A stretch of DNA of 64,000 nucleotides, taken from the NCBI RefSeq assembly GCF_003013395.1, contig NZ_PXZM01000012.1, positions 186,001 to 250,000 of the forward strand. Reading direction: 5' to 3'. Made by a program: the position numbers and the translations under genes. Shown piece after piece: positions 26,427-36,840 of the stretch. How positions within the stretch are numbered: position 1 is the stretch's first letter; each line of letters begins with the position of its first letter. The notes under the pieces were generated by a model. That model was not told the origin of the DNA and made no database searches. It worked only from the letters and a program-made list of their open reading frames with translations. This DNA comes from Brevibacillus fortis (lineage in GTDB: Bacteria > Bacillota > Bacilli > Brevibacillales > Brevibacillaceae).

Positions 26427-28148
26427 CTACTCATGAAAATCGAGTCCTGATCTTACTTCTTTCACATACCCTGCCCGAATAGCGAAATCTCCGAAGTGTT
26501 CGCCTTCCTCACGTTCCTTCGCATACCGATTTAAGATCGGCCGCAGCTCATTCAGTATTTCTGCCTCTCCGATGTTTTCACGATACAGCTTGTTCAATCG
26601 ATTTCCAGAAAAGCCGCCGCCCAAATACATGTTGTATTTACCCACTGCCTTCCCGATAAAAGAGAGTTCCGCCAGTGCAGGTCTTGCGCATCCATTTGGG
26701 CATCCTGTCATGCGAATGACGATCTCCTCGTCGCGCAAACCCGCCTCATCCAAGATCAGCTCGATATCATCCAGCAACGTAGGCAAATAACGCTCTGCTT
26801 CTGCCATCGCGAGTCCGCAAGTCGGCAACGAAACACAAGCCATGGAGTTTCTCCGCAGCGCAGAATAGGAAGCTCCATCGGTCAGCCCGTATGCTTGAAT
26901 GAGCTGTTCAATTTCCGGCTTCTTTTCGCTGGTGACATTTCCAATGAGGAGGTTCTGATTCGGTGTCAGACGGAAATCCCCTGTATGCACCTTGGCAATC
27001 TCCCGCAGCCCGGACTGGAGGAGGTAGTTGCCCTCGTCTTTTACACGGCCATTTTGAATAAACAGAGTAAAATGCCAGTTATCGTCACTCCCTTTTACCC
27101 AACCGTAACGATCGCCATTATGCTCAAAGTGATAGGAACGTACAGGTTCCAGCTCCCACCCCAATCGCTGCTCCAGTTCATGAACAAACCATTCGATCCC
27201 GCGGTCGTCGATCGTATATTTGAATCGGGCATGCTTCCGCACCGCGCGATCTCCGTAGTCTCTCTGGATCATGACCGTTTTCTCGGCGACATCCAACAAT
27301 TGCTCCGGTGTGACGAAACCGATCACTCGCGCCACCTGCGGATACGTTTTTGGATCACCGTGGGTCATCCCCATTCCGCCCCCGACCGCTATGTTGAAGC
27401 CTAACAGTCGGCCTTCCTCATGAATAGCGATAAAGCCCAAATCCTGAGAAAAAACATCAACATCATTGGAAGGCGGAACGGCGATGCCGATCTTGAACTT
27501 GCGCGGCAAATAGACAGGCCCGTAGATCGGTTCTTGCTCTACTCCGTCCCTACTGTCGACAACCTTCTCTTCGTCGAGCCAGATTTCATGATAGGCGCGG
27601 GTCCGGGGATCGAGATGATTGCTTAGTATTTTGGCCCATTCGTAAACCTCTTGATGAACCTCCGACTCGTACGGATTCGGGTTGCACATAACGTTGCGGT
27701 TGACGTCCCCACAGGCGGCTAGTGTACTTAACAAGGCTTCGTTTACTTCTTGAATCACCTGCTTCATATTCCACTTAATCACGCCATGCAGTTGGAAAGA
27801 CTGACGAGTCGTCAGGCGAATCGTTCCATTCGCAAACTGCTGGGCGATATTATCCATCATGAGCCATTGCTCTGGCGTGACAACTCCACCAGCGGCACGC
27901 ACGCGCACCATGAATTGATAGGCCGGCTCCAGCTTTTGTTTATTCCGTTCATTGCGAAGATCTCGGTCATCCTGCATGTAGCTGCCATGAAATTTCATCA
28001 GGCGATTATCATCCTCAGGAATGGACCCTGAAATCCTGTCTTCCAGCGTTTCCGTCAGGCTCCCCCGCAAATAATCGCTTTGGCGTTTAATATCCTCTAC
28101 ATCGCTGTGAGGAGCACTGTTTGGCGAAAGCAAATGATTTTCTGACAT
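26427..28148 (-). CDS. cysI: Assimilatory sulfite reductase hemoprotein (beta) subunit
   Basis: A protein of about 573 residues. The ATG at 28148 ([10 protein letters not shown]) has GAGAGGGGAG just upstream; a longer frame from 28193 lacks a site. It reduces sulfite to sulfide with six electrons, using sirohaem and a 4Fe-4S cluster. Cluster ligands are visible as C-x5-C in CVSLPTC and C-x3-C in CPNGC (about residues 440-490), with substrate-site Arg/Lys in the N-terminal part ([20 protein letters not shown], about 45-64). The gene starts 34 bp after the cysJ stop, forming a cysJI operon. Confidence 0.95.
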   Translation of the reverse strand: MSENHLLSPNSAPHSDVEDIKRQSDYLRGSLTETLEDRISGSIPEDDNRLMKFHGSYMQDDRDLRNERNKQKLEPAYQFMVRVRAAGGVVTPEQWLMMDNIAQQFANGTIRLTTRQSFQLHGVIKWNMKQVIQEVNEALLSTLAACGDVNRNVMCNPNPYESEVHQEVYEWAKILSNHLDPRTRAYHEIWLDEEKVVDSRDGVEQEPIYGPVYLPRKFKIGIAVPPSNDVDVFSQDLGFIAIHEEGRLLGFNIAVGGGMGMTHGDPKTYPQVARVIGFVTPEQLLDVAEKTVMIQRDYGDRAVRKHARFKYTIDDRGIEWFVHELEQRLGWELEPVRSYHFEHNGDRYGWVKGSDDNWHFTLFIQNGRVKDEGNYLLQSGLREIAKVHTGDFRLTPNQNLLIGNVTSEKKPEIEQLIQAYGLTDGASYSALRRNSMACVSLPTCGLAMAEAERYLPTLLDDIELILDEAGLRDEEIVIRMTGCPNGCARPALAELSFIGKAVGKYNMYLGGGFSGNRLNKLYRENIGEAEILNELRPILNRYAKEREEGEHFGDFAIRAGYVKEVRSGLDFHE

Positions 28149-28182
28149 GGTTCCTATCTCCCCTCTCATTCTTTCTCGAAAC

Positions 28183-30009
28183 TCAGTAGACATCTCGCTG
28201 ATATCGTTTTTCCTGTTGCATACGTTTCAAATACGCAACAGCTTCCTCTGAATCAAGTCCACCCTCTTGTTGGAGTATGGTGACCATGGCTGCGTGAACG
28301 TCGTGCGCCATCTTCTTCTCGTCACCGCAAACGTATACGTGCGCCCCATCCTGCAACCATTGATAGAGCTCCTTACTCTTCTCAAGCATCCGGTGCTGAA
28401 CGTACACCTTTTGGCTTGTATCACGAGAAAACGCGACATCTATGCGCGTCAGAATGCCCTTTTTGAGCCAACGCTGCCATTCGAGCTGATAGAGAAAATC
28501 TGTAGAGAAATGCTGATCGCCGAAGAAAAGCCATGTCTTGCCTTTTGCCCCAAGCTCCTCCCTCTCTCCCAGGAAGGCGCGGAATGGAGCGACACCCGTG
28601 CCTGGCCCAATCATGATTAGCGGTATGTCCGGGTTAACCGGCAGCTTAAAGTTGGGGTTATGCTGCACAAATACTGGCAACGTATCACCCATTTCCAAAC
28701 GATCCGCGATATAGCTCGAACAAACGCCGTACCGCTCTCGCCCATGAGCTTGATAGTGAACATTGCGAATTGTCAGATGAACTTCGTCCGGGTAGGACCT
28801 CAAGCTGCTTGAGATCGAATAGAGACGCGGCGGCAGCTTCCTAAGTATGGAGACGAATTCTTTGGATGACACTCCCTTCAAATGGTAGTCATCCACCAAA
28901 TCTAACAAATCCCGATTTCGGACATAATCTCGAAGCTCTTGCTCCTGTCCTTCCGCAAGCAGTTCTTGCAGCCCGTTTCCTGAAGAAAGCTTTGCCACTT
29001 GTTCCAGGAGGGGCTTGGTGAGAACCGTGATTTCATAATGGCTGGATAACGCTTCTTCCAACGGGCGTTCTTCCCCGTTCTTGTTAATCGGAACAAGCTC
29101 TTCCGGCTTCCAGCCCATCGCGTCAATGAGCTCACGGACAAGGCCAGGATGATTTTTGGGATAGATCCCCAAACAATCACCCGGTTCATACTCGAGATTG
29201 GAACCTTCAAGGGAGATTTCCAGATGACGGGTTTCCTTATCCGATCCTCGTCCGTTCAGATTCAAATTCTCCAAGACCACGGCCTGAAACGGATTCGACC
29301 GTGAATATTCGGTCTGTGACCCTGTTCCGATCAATGCACCGCCGACGATTGCGCTTGCAGCAGCAACTTGGGTTGCCGAAGTTTCACTGAGGGAGGCCAG
29401 GACATGATTCATCCATTCAGAGGCTTGTTCGTCGTAATCCACATCGCAATCAACCCGGGGAGTCAGGCGCTTGCCGCCGAGCTCTTCCAGCCGCTTGTCG
29501 AACTCTTTACCGGTTTGGCAGAACAATTCATAAGAGGTGTCGCCTAATGCCAGCACGGAATAGCGCAGGCCCACCAATTGAGGCACTCTCTTGCTGTGCA
29601 GGAATTCATGGAAGGAGATGGCGTTGTCCGGCGGTTCACCATCCCCGTGTGTGCTTACCACAACAAGCAGGTTTTCAACCTTTTTCAACGCATTCGTCTT
29701 GAAGTCGCTCATGGAGGAGAGAGTTACGTGGAAGCCATACTCCTGAAGCTTTCCGGACAGCACCTTGGCCAACTTTTGGCTGTTCCCGGACTGTGATCCG
29801 AAAAGCACTGTCACCTCTTTAGAAATGACTGGCCCATTCGCAGCTGAAGCAGCTTGAAACCCAACAGCTATCGGTGCTTCCACTTTGTGAAGAGCTGCAA
29901 GATATCCGCTCAGCCAAACCTTTTGCACCTCCGAAAGCGTGGGCAGCAACCGGTTCAGAAGCTCCACTTGTTCCTGACTAAAAGGACTGTCTGTCACCTT
30001 AAGTACCAA
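28183..30009 (-). CDS. cysJ: Assimilatory sulfite reductase flavoprotein (alpha) subunit
   Basis: A 608-residue protein starting at TTG 30009 (GCGAGGTG upstream); the N terminus matches Bacillus CysJ in style ([16 protein letters not shown]). Domains in order: FMN flavodoxin ([16 protein letters not shown], about 67-82), connecting/FAD domain ([19 protein letters not shown], about 393-411) and NADPH domain ([14 protein letters not shown], about 466-479). It carries electrons from NADPH to CysI. The upstream region holds a strong hairpin and a TCGGAATT-containing stretch that recalls CymR sites, suggesting cysteine/sulfur control. Confidence 0.95.
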   Translation of the reverse strand: MVLKVTDSPFSQEQVELLNRLLPTLSEVQKVWLSGYLAALHKVEAPIAVGFQAASAANGPVISKEVTVLFGSQSGNSQKLAKVLSGKLQEYGFHVTLSSMSDFKTNALKKVENLLVVVSTHGDGEPPDNAISFHEFLHSKRVPQLVGLRYSVLALGDTSYELFCQTGKEFDKRLEELGGKRLTPRVDCDVDYDEQASEWMNHVLASLSETSATQVAAASAIVGGALIGTGSQTEYSRSNPFQAVVLENLNLNGRGSDKETRHLEISLEGSNLEYEPGDCLGIYPKNHPGLVRELIDAMGWKPEELVPINKNGEERPLEEALSSHYEITVLTKPLLEQVAKLSSGNGLQELLAEGQEQELRDYVRNRDLLDLVDDYHLKGVSSKEFVSILRKLPPRLYSISSSLRSYPDEVHLTIRNVHYQAHGRERYGVCSSYIADRLEMGDTLPVFVQHNPNFKLPVNPDIPLIMIGPGTGVAPFRAFLGEREELGAKGKTWLFFGDQHFSTDFLYQLEWQRWLKKGILTRIDVAFSRDTSQKVYVQHRMLEKSKELYQWLQDGAHVYVCGDEKKMAHDVHAAMVTILQQEGGLDSEEAVAYLKRMQQEKRYQRDVY

Positions 30010-30155
30010 CGATATGCACCTCGCACAGGAAAAAATTTAATTCCGAGTAATCTTATATGATTATTTACCTTAACCTACCACAGTAAGGAAGCCCGAGCAA
30101 TTGGGATTCGTTATTGTCATCATAAGTTTTCCTAATCATTGGATAACAGCAGAAA

Positions 30156-30192
30156 GAACCCCGGTTCCTTATCTTAGGACCCGGGGTGTTCT
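30156..30192. repeat. Strong hairpin upstream of cysJ
   Basis: CCCCGG (30159-30164) pairs with CCGGGG (30181-30186) and TCCT with AGGA (30066-type pairing at 30166-30169/30176-30179), around a six-base loop. It lies about 150 bases upstream of the cysJ start and 130 upstream of the divergent gene. Neither side has a good T-run, so its role as terminator or leader structure is unclear. Confidence 0.6.
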
Positions 30193-30315
30193 TAGACATT
30201 CAAACTGATTAGTCGAAAAATAGCCCCCACAGAATGTGTTAAACTACTTAAAGTAACCACTTCTCTATAAAAAATGTGAAGTGAACATCCATGGATGGCT
30301 TTATGGAGGCATTTG

Positions 30316-31266
30316 ATGAAACCATTGATAGTAGCGACGATTCCCGGTGGAATCATAACCATTCTTATATTTTTTCTAGATTACTTCCAATTGCCGCTTG
30401 TCGATAAATTTCTCATGTTTGCGGCTTTCGTCATTGTACCTCTTGTGATTGTACTTTTGAGCTACGACGAAAAGAACAAACATCAACGGACTATTTATGC
30501 TGCTATTAAGCTGCTTCAATTTCCCGCAGCGCTTCTTGCCTTAGCCTCTGTAATGGGTAGCAAGACGTGGGGGCTGGGAAGCACGGCTATACCAGGGACT
30601 CTCTCCCTCGGGTGGCTACTGTTCACATTCCTGCTCGGCATCTATGGCCTGACCGTTATTGTGAATCGCAAGGGAAGAACAGAGGAAATAGCGATTGGGG
30701 CGGGGCTCGTTTATTTTTTTATCGGAGGCATTTGGTTTACCCTCTATCAGTATCAATTTGACCTCTCCCAAGCTAAGCCCGCAACGCACGCCCTGAGTTC
30801 GGTCCACTTTCATTTCTCATCTGCAATCGTTCCGATTTTTATCGGTTTACTGGGACGGGTCATGACGAAGAAAAGCTGGTATCCCTGGGTCGTAGCTATC
30901 GATATCATCGGACCTATTCTGATCGCTGTCGGTATTATTTTCTCGAAGCCGATTGAGTACATTGGTGTTACCTTGTTCGCCTGTAATATTGCGATTTACA
31001 CTACTTATCTGCTTGGTTACTTGAGGAGGGGCTCGTTACACAATAAATCAAGCTTCTTTTTAGTCCTTTCTTGCATTGCCTTTTACACGATTGTCGTTCT
31101 TTCCATTAGCTATCCGTTATTGAAGAACATGTTTGCCTTAACCATACATGATTTCATTCCGATTTACGGATTGCTGCATTCGTTTGGGTTTGTTTTGTGT
31201 GGGTTGATTGGATGGGTGTGCATGATAGACTCTCTTAAGAAAAATAGGCTTGCTGACAAGACATAG
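30316..31266 (+). CDS. YndJ-like multi-pass membrane protein
   Basis: A 316-residue protein with about nine or ten membrane helices. The ATG at 30316 has TGGAGG six bases upstream; an ATG at 30295 is in frame but lacks a site. The region THALSSVHFHFSSAIVPIFI (about 157-176) resembles the conserved His motif of YndJ-family proteins. The function of that family is unknown. It is a single-gene unit, divergent from cysJ, ending at a hairpin. Confidence 0.6.
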   Translation: MKPLIVATIPGGIITILIFFLDYFQLPLVDKFLMFAAFVIVPLVIVLLSYDEKNKHQRTIYAAIKLLQFPAALLALASVMGSKTWGLGSTAIPGTLSLGWLLFTFLLGIYGLTVIVNRKGRTEEIAIGAGLVYFFIGGIWFTLYQYQFDLSQAKPATHALSSVHFHFSSAIVPIFIGLLGRVMTKKSWYPWVVAIDIIGPILIAVGIIFSKPIEYIGVTLFACNIAIYTTYLLGYLRRGSLHNKSSFFLVLSCIAFYTIVVLSISYPLLKNMFALTIHDFIPIYGLLHSFGFVLCGLIGWVCMIDSLKKNRLADKT

Positions 31267-31322
31267 ATCTCCATCTGCAAAGTTCCTCGATCCTATCGTA
31301 AGAAGTCTAGAGTTTAGAACAG

Positions 31323-31354
31323 CGAATGAGCCCCAACGATCTGGGGCTCATTCG
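31323..31354. terminator. Hairpin between convergent genes
   Basis: CGAATGAGCCCC (31323-31334) pairs perfectly with GGGGCTCATTCG (31343-31354). It lacks a clear T-run but sits exactly between two convergent genes. Confidence 0.6.
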
Positions 31355-31386
31355 AATTCATACATAAACTTTTTACGTTTATCCCA

Positions 31387-32697
31387 TTACTCGTGTGCTT
31401 GTACCCCAGCAAAAGGAACAACTGCACTGCGATATTTCATAAGACCTACACAAATATCTCGAACAAGGCTGTTTTTATACTCACCGTGGTCAGGATAACG
31501 TATCATATTATCTCCGTTATGCACGACTACCTTTCCACCACTACCATCTATGGTCGGATATTGCCATATATAATCGGATGCGTATTTGGCATGCTCCGAT
31601 CCTATGTATGTGAGACCTAGAGCATGCTCCGGTAATGGAGAGAATCCTCTAGCATACTGACCTATAATCCCGCTCCATCCATCAAAGTCCTCAGGCATAT
31701 TCCTGAAAAATTCAAATGGATCATTTTGTACCCGTACTTTGAGATTCGTATATGGAACAGGTGGTACCGTGTGAAACGGCTTTAAAAATGGCAGCCAGCA
31801 TACAGCTACCTCAATATTTAATATGAGTTGTCCATTATTTTTAATATATTCCATCATTCGATCCGAATATTGCTGCATCCAGATCTGATCGCAGATACTA
31901 GGGATATAGATGATGTCAGCGTCCCACACCTCATCTGGAATCGGACGAACACCAAAGTATTCTATTTTACCATTTGTGCCTTCAAAGGTATCCGCTAAAA
32001 ATGGCGGGGTATCCTCGGTATCGATCCCTGTTGTTTGCAGATATGCTACTGTAAACGGTTCGATCTTATTTCGATCAATGCCAAGTTCATGATTAAGCCA
32101 CGGATAAAATCCTTGCAGCAGCTTAGTTGTTACTGGCATAAATCGCTGACCGTTATGACTGTGTGGATCAAGCGTCGTGACGAAAACTCTACCGCCACCC
32201 TCAAGATCCTTAAAATCAATAATGACCGACTCGTCCGTCTCCTCGATCGCAAGCAGCGTAGTCCCGTTATGATTCCCCTTGAATGCACCATGCCAATGCC
32301 AATGTAAATGCTTCGGCTGCACATAGTCAAAGAAAGAATGCTCGATCGCATCCGGAACGTACAGCTCGATTTTGCCTCCTGGCTTCGTCCACCACAGCCA
32401 ATCCTTTATTTTTGAATCCACCCATTCGACTTGTACAACGTCTAACAGCTGATCAGCTTGATCAAGTGCAAATAATAAAAGGAATCCACCATTTCTGACG
32501 TAATCGTTAAGCTGCTGTTTATGCGGAAGAATGCGGTCAATATGACACCCGCAGGAAAGAATGACTACACCAAATTCATTTAGATCCAGCGTAGGCAAAT
32601 CATCTGCATAAATGAATTGATCCATATAGTGAGCATAATCCCAGTAGCTTATTAATTGCGAGCTCTTCCCAGTCGTCACGTAAGCAATTTTTTTCAT
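31387..32697 (-). CDS. Double glutamine-amidotransferase-like protein of an iron-type ABC operon
   Basis: A 436-residue cytoplasmic protein, start ATG 32697 overlapping the ATPase stop (ATGA). Two GATase1/ThuA-like halves are suggested. The first has FGVVILSCGCHIDRILP and LNDYVRNGGFLLLFAL (about 42-78); the second has DADIIYIPSICDQIWMQQYS and YIKNNGQLILNIEVAVCW (about 255-300). Between them lie His-rich segments LHWHWHGAFKGNHNG (about 132-146) and LDPHSHNG. No catalytic Cys-His-Glu triad can be confirmed. As the last gene of a FecCD-type uptake operon it may process or sense the imported metal ligand. I know no characterised homologue. Confidence 0.6.
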   Translation of the reverse strand: MKKIAYVTTGKSSQLISYWDYAHYMDQFIYADDLPTLDLNEFGVVILSCGCHIDRILPHKQQLNDYVRNGGFLLLFALDQADQLLDVVQVEWVDSKIKDWLWWTKPGGKIELYVPDAIEHSFFDYVQPKHLHWHWHGAFKGNHNGTTLLAIEETDESVIIDFKDLEGGGRVFVTTLDPHSHNGQRFMPVTTKLLQGFYPWLNHELGIDRNKIEPFTVAYLQTTGIDTEDTPPFLADTFEGTNGKIEYFGVRPIPDEVWDADIIYIPSICDQIWMQQYSDRMMEYIKNNGQLILNIEVAVCWLPFLKPFHTVPPVPYTNLKVRVQNDPFEFFRNMPEDFDGWSGIIGQYARGFSPLPEHALGLTYIGSEHAKYASDYIWQYPTIDGSGGKVVVHNGDNMIRYPDHGEYKNSLVRDICVGLMKYRSAVVPFAGVQAHE

Positions 32698-33500
32698 TGG
32701 CTGACCTCTTGGCTATTTTGTAGATCGATCGGCAGTATCGTCGAGTAGCTCTTCTCAGCTCGTTCATACGATAAAATTTCAGAATTAATGCCAAAATAAT
32801 CTCTCATATTCCTTGTGGTAACCACATGTTCAGTCTTATCAAAGATATATCCGTCATACCCCAACAACAGCGTTGATTTGGCGATCCGAAAGGCATGTTG
32901 AGGGAAATGAGTATTGATTATAATAGAATATTCCCCTCTACTATTTAACTCCTCGATCATATTCAATATTTTTAGCTGATTTCTCAAATCTAGATGTGAT
33001 TCAGGTTCATCCATAATGAGGATCTTCGGATTCTTGATCAAGGATCGGGCAATCAGCACCATTTGTAGCTCGCCGCCACTCATTTTATTGCAATTCCGTT
33101 CACTCAGATGCTCGATCCCAAGCTTTCTTAGTTGCTCATACGCTCGCTCATAATCCTCTTTGGTAGGTGTTCTGCCCATCTTCACATACGGGGATAGACC
33201 CATGACCGTCATCTCAAGTCCGGTAAAACCAAAGGCCGCTTTTTTCGATTGTGGAACATAAGATACGAGCTTCCAGTATTTACTGGTGTCCATTTGTTTG
33301 ACAGATTCATCATCGATAAAAATATCCCCGGATTGATACGCTAGAAATCCTAATAAGCATTTCACAAAGGTCGTCTTTCCAATCCCATTCGTACCAAGAA
33401 TCGCTAATGCCTCACCCTTCGGTACGTGGAAGGACAAATCTTTGAATATTTGTCTGTCTGAGTTAGGGTATTGAAAGTTAAGATGCTCAACTCTAATCAT
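32694..33500 (-). CDS. ABC transporter ATPase, iron-siderophore/cobalamin type
   Basis: A 268-residue ATPase. Walker A is GTNGIGKTT (about 37-45), signature MSGGELQMV (about 142-150) and Walker B ILIMDEPESHLD (about 159-170). The ATG at 33500 follows CAGGGGG and overlaps the permease stop by 8 bp; a longer frame from 33548 lies in the permease gene. It powers import by the adjacent FecCD-type permease and lipoprotein. It is the only ABC ATPase in the window and may also serve the second uptake set at 39.5-44.5 kb, which has none. Confidence 0.9.
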   Translation of the reverse strand: MIRVEHLNFQYPNSDRQIFKDLSFHVPKGEALAILGTNGIGKTTFVKCLLGFLAYQSGDIFIDDESVKQMDTSKYWKLVSYVPQSKKAAFGFTGLEMTVMGLSPYVKMGRTPTKEDYERAYEQLRKLGIEHLSERNCNKMSGGELQMVLIARSLIKNPKILIMDEPESHLDLRNQLKILNMIEELNSRGEYSIIINTHFPQHAFRIAKSTLLLGYDGYIFDKTEHVVTTRNMRDYFGINSEILSYERAEKSYSTILPIDLQNSQEVSQ

Positions 33501-34506
33501 CCCAAATACCCCCTGTTCTTCTAAGAAGATAGATAAAGAACGGTACACCTAGAAGCGAGCTTAAAATGGAAAGTGGAATTTCTGAAGCGGTTACGGATCG
33601 GGCAAGTGTATCTGTAATGAGCAAAAATATAGCACCCATCAGCATAGACGCTGGCACTAAATGCTTATTGTCTGTCCCAATAATCATCCGCGTAAAATGG
33701 GGTACGACCAGTCCAACAAAACTGATCACACCAGCAATAGATACTACCGCGGCGATAATCACCGTTGTAAAAAAGATGATCATGATGCGCATTTTTTTCA
33801 CATTGATGCCTAATGAGATCGCTTCATGTTCATCCAAAGAAAGTAGATTGAGCTGCCATCTGTATTTATATATAAAAATGAGGGCAATCAAAATACTAGG
33901 TATTGTTCTAAGAATAGTATCCGTAGAGGCGCTAGCAAGTGAGCCCATCAGCCAAAAGGTGATCGCAGGCAGCTCATTTTGCGGATCTGCAAAATACTTG
34001 AGTAGGGATACACCCGAACCAAATACCGAGCTTGTGATAATACCCGCGAGAACAAGCATTAACACGGTGACATGCCCACGCCTCTTTGCAATACTATACG
34101 TCAAATACATCGCCAGAAATCCAAAAACGACAGCCAGTGCTTGCGTACCAAGCGTGCTGCTGATTGTAATAATGCCAAGTGCCGCACCAAAGCTTGCTCC
34201 GGACGATACCCCTAAAATTTCCCCGCTCACCAGTGGATTACCGAATATGGCCTGCAGGGCAGCTCCAGATACTGCAATGCCAGCTCCGACAACTACAGCT
34301 AATACTACGCGGGGAATTCGCACCTCTTGTACCACTACTGGAATCGTGGAGTCCGCTACAGCGTCTGGATTTACCAGTGCATAAAAAACATCAAGTGGAG
34401 CGATTGTGTATCTTCCGATACAAATCGCTGCCACCATCAAGACAAACAATATGATAGAGGATATGATATAGAACTGAACTTGAATGTTACGTCTGTCTTT
34501 TACCAT
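33493..34506 (-). CDS. FecCD-family ABC permease
   Basis: A 337-residue permease with about ten membrane helices and the family motifs VRIPRVVLAVVVGAGIAVSG (about 63-82), NPLVSGEILGVSSGASFGA (about 91-109) and ISFVGLVVPHFTRMIIG (about 259-275). ATG 34506 follows AAGGAGATAAG. It forms the channel for a siderophore, haem or cobamide complex delivered by the lipoprotein encoded 9 bp upstream. Probably works as a homodimer because only one permease gene is present. Confidence 0.9.
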   Translation of the reverse strand: MVKDRRNIQVQFYIISSIILFVLMVAAICIGRYTIAPLDVFYALVNPDAVADSTIPVVVQEVRIPRVVLAVVVGAGIAVSGAALQAIFGNPLVSGEILGVSSGASFGAALGIITISSTLGTQALAVVFGFLAMYLTYSIAKRRGHVTVLMLVLAGIITSSVFGSGVSLLKYFADPQNELPAITFWLMGSLASASTDTILRTIPSILIALIFIYKYRWQLNLLSLDEHEAISLGINVKKMRIMIIFFTTVIIAAVVSIAGVISFVGLVVPHFTRMIIGTDNKHLVPASMLMGAIFLLITDTLARSVTASEIPLSILSSLLGVPFFIYLLRRTGGIWDD

Positions 34507-34518
34507 CAACTTATCTCC

Positions 34519-35631
34519 TTATTGCATGAACAATTCAAAGGATTTGCTATGTTTATTTTCAGCAACATTCAAAATCTGATCAATATCTTGCTCAGTTACA
34601 TCGATGTTATAGAGCATCTTATAATCTTCACGAACCTGCTGACGCATATCAAACCCCTTGAACTTATCAGGATGCGACAAAACAGCATAGAAGTACCAGC
34701 TAATACCTGGATTATCTAGCAGAGAAGAAGTTGGACTTTTATATACTCGCTTTTCCTTAACCGCCGTCAGATTTTTGAGCACGGGATGGTTAAAGAAATA
34801 GTCTGGCGTAATATCTTTTGCCCATTCTCCGATCACTATCATGTCAGGGTCCCATTGAAGTAGCGTTTCTGCATTAATGTCAGCGTCATTCGTTGTGATT
34901 TTCCCTTTGGTAAACGCGACATTTTCTACCTTATGTACAGGGGTATGAGGGAGCTCTGTTCCCCATACATTCATTTGATTTTCTTTTACATGGCTGACAA
35001 ACACATGATTTTGTCGGTCCGCTTCTGTCAACTTTTCAGTGACGCTTAAAACGGCTTGCTTCGCTTTGTCATGGTGCGCCAACACTTCTTTTACCCGATC
35101 CTGCTTCCCTATAGCCTGACCGTACAAAGTGTATCTTTCAACGTCATCCTTGTAAGTACCCCAGTTCAAGGCAACGACATCAATCCCTACATCTTCAAGC
35201 GGCTTGATTTTAGCTTCGGCTGAAGTCCATTGATACACCACATCAGGAGCCAGCTTCAAAATCTCCTCTACGTTGGGCGCATCCCCTTCAGCATCCATAA
35301 TATTAGAATTTACTTTTAAAATTTCAGGGTAGTATTTCGCTACTACGCCACCTGCAATATTCGAATCCTGATCGCTTTTTCGCATACCTAAGAAGGGCTC
35401 AACAGATTGCGTAATAGAAAACATCTCTGTCCCTTCATTTGGAAACAGTACGAAATTTTTTGCATATCCATCCTCAAGAACAACTTCTTTGCCTCTACCG
35501 TCAACGATCGTGACAGCTGAAGTTCCGTCATTTTTCGTTTCCTTATCCTTTTGGCTATTATCCGTGCTTTGGCATCCTGCTATCGTTAATGCCGCAATAC
35601 CGATTAAACTAGTCACTACAACTTTTCTCAT
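34519..35631 (-). CDS. ABC transporter substrate-binding lipoprotein (metal-ligand type)
   Basis: A 370-residue lipoprotein with lipobox LTIAGC (Cys near residue 19) and a class III binding-protein fold: VTIVDGRGKEVVLEDGYAKN at the N terminus, VEEILKLAPDVVYQWTS in the middle and WDPDMIVIGEWAKDI near 255. It is the first gene of the operon, with TAGGAGG upstream and a Fur-box-like sequence at 35896-35910, so iron control is likely. Ligand identity cannot be read; a ferric siderophore or haem are the best guesses. Confidence 0.88.
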   Translation of the reverse strand: MRKVVVTSLIGIAALTIAGCQSTDNSQKDKETKNDGTSAVTIVDGRGKEVVLEDGYAKNFVLFPNEGTEMFSITQSVEPFLGMRKSDQDSNIAGGVVAKYYPEILKVNSNIMDAEGDAPNVEEILKLAPDVVYQWTSAEAKIKPLEDVGIDVVALNWGTYKDDVERYTLYGQAIGKQDRVKEVLAHHDKAKQAVLSVTEKLTEADRQNHVFVSHVKENQMNVWGTELPHTPVHKVENVAFTKGKITTNDADINAETLLQWDPDMIVIGEWAKDITPDYFFNHPVLKNLTAVKEKRVYKSPTSSLLDNPGISWYFYAVLSHPDKFKGFDMRQQVREDYKMLYNIDVTEQDIDQILNVAENKHSKSFELFMQ

Positions 35632-35895
35632 GTCTTCCTCCTAGTTGTTTGTGCCTCTGATGCCCTGGAAGGTATGTAGGAATACTCTCAAACGCAGGTC
35701 GGAGAAAAATGTTTATCAAAACTCTCATAATCGTATCCTGCATATATCGTTTAGATTTCCCAATGAAAAGTGCTATTGTGCGGGGACAGACGCTATTCTT
35801 CCAGAGGACCGTCCAAATGAACTTTGGGATCAGGGGCTGATACTTATCGAATTCATTCTCTTTCCTGTTTAAACTATAGAGCATCTTATCATCAT

Positions 35896-35910
35896 TGAGA
35901 ATGATAGTCA
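35896..35910 (-). promoter_or_regulatory. Fur-box-like site before the first uptake operon
   Basis: TGAGAATGATAGTCA fits the 7-1-7 Fur pattern TGATAAT-N-ATTATCA with three mismatches, within an AT-rich promoter region upstream of the lipoprotein gene. Confidence 0.6.
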
Positions 35911-35998
35911 ATATCAACGGCGAGGATAGCTAACCTCTATTCGAAACTTTCACCTAGTAGTCATCACCCATGCTGGGCGAACTGAAAAAATTTGCGTC

Positions 35999-36032
35999 AT
36001 TTGTAATAAGGCTCACCTTAACAGGTCTATCG
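35999..36032. repeat. rlmH-end-like repeat R1 (candidate cassette junction)
   Basis: ATTTGTAATAAGGCTCACC continues to TTAACAGGTCTATCG. It matches the repeat at 49588 in about 28 of 35 positions and the rlmH 3' end in 16 of 21 over its core. It marks the distal end of the 36.0-44.9 kb segment. Confidence 0.6.
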
Positions 36033-36461
36033 ACAAAAAATTTGCCACGGCGCGTAGTTTCACCTTACTAACGTCTGGATGTTCAAGCTACGATTATGAT
36101 GCATTCTTATTTAAGACCGCTCGTCAATCAGCCGTTCTAGAAACTCCGCAAAAGTCGAAGCATACATGTCACGGTTCACCGTACTGTTTGTAACAGAAAG
36201 TTATAGAAAAAGGACCATCCAATTGGCACTATACTTCTTATCTACGCAAAAAAGGCCATATCGGAAGAATTGGAATTTCTGTTCCGGTAAGGCATGCTTA
36301 ATAGAAGGCTCAAGGAAAGCATCCTTCTATAGATCAACGAATCGAGATTTATCTTATCAGCCCAATCCTCGCCGTCTTCCTTTGGAATATCTTGATCAAG
36401 CAGCAGTTTCTCAAACAGTTTCACTTCGGCTTGAACAGCGTGGTCCGCAGTGATCAACGTC
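36033..36461. other. Stretch without supported genes
   Basis: About 430 bases next to repeat R1. Only short frames without ribosome sites occur. It probably holds decayed DNA of the cassette end; I can identify nothing in it. Confidence 0.45.
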
Positions 36462-36723
36462 AGAAAGGGTTGTCTCCTAAATGAAGAGACAACCCCTTGA
36501 CTGGCGTTCTTCCCGTCAAACGGTTGAACAAAACTACTGCTTCCGCTCGAGTGAGTATTTGATTCGGGCGGAACGTACCATCCTCATAGCCTTTCATGAA
36601 GCCTTGCCCTGTTACGGTCGCTATGATTGAATCTGCATGATTTCCTTTTGTATCGGAATAGACAGCCGCTTGTCCATTTTCAGAAAGGTTTTTCCACCTG
36701 TAAATACTATTTTTGCAGCTTAT
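36462..36723 (-). pseudogene. S-layer homology (SLH) domain fragment
   Basis: A stop-to-stop frame without a start codon encodes one SLH domain: VYSDTKGNHADSIIATV, GFMKGYEDGTFRPNQILTRA and EAVVLFNRLTGRTPV, the classic pattern ending TRAEA. SLH domains anchor proteins to the cell-wall polymer under the S-layer and usually come in threes. Here only one is left, so this is the end of a degraded S-layer or exported protein gene. Confidence 0.75.
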
Positions 36724-36840
36724 TCATTTGTGAGATCAGGTCGTCGACCGCTTTATCGACCAGATACGGTTCGAAATTCCAGTTTTCGCGAGATACGTTG
36801 ATTACACGATTGTTTTTGATTGTTCCGTATCGAGGTTCAT
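36707..36840 (-). pseudogene. Possible coding remnant upstream of the SLH fragment
   Basis: A frame without a start codon ends in a TAG at 36709-36707 and encodes RENWNFEPYLVDKAVDDLIS plus a short tail ending KLQK. It looks protein-like but I recognise no family. It overlaps the SLH frame end in another frame, which supports decay of this area. Confidence 0.3.
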
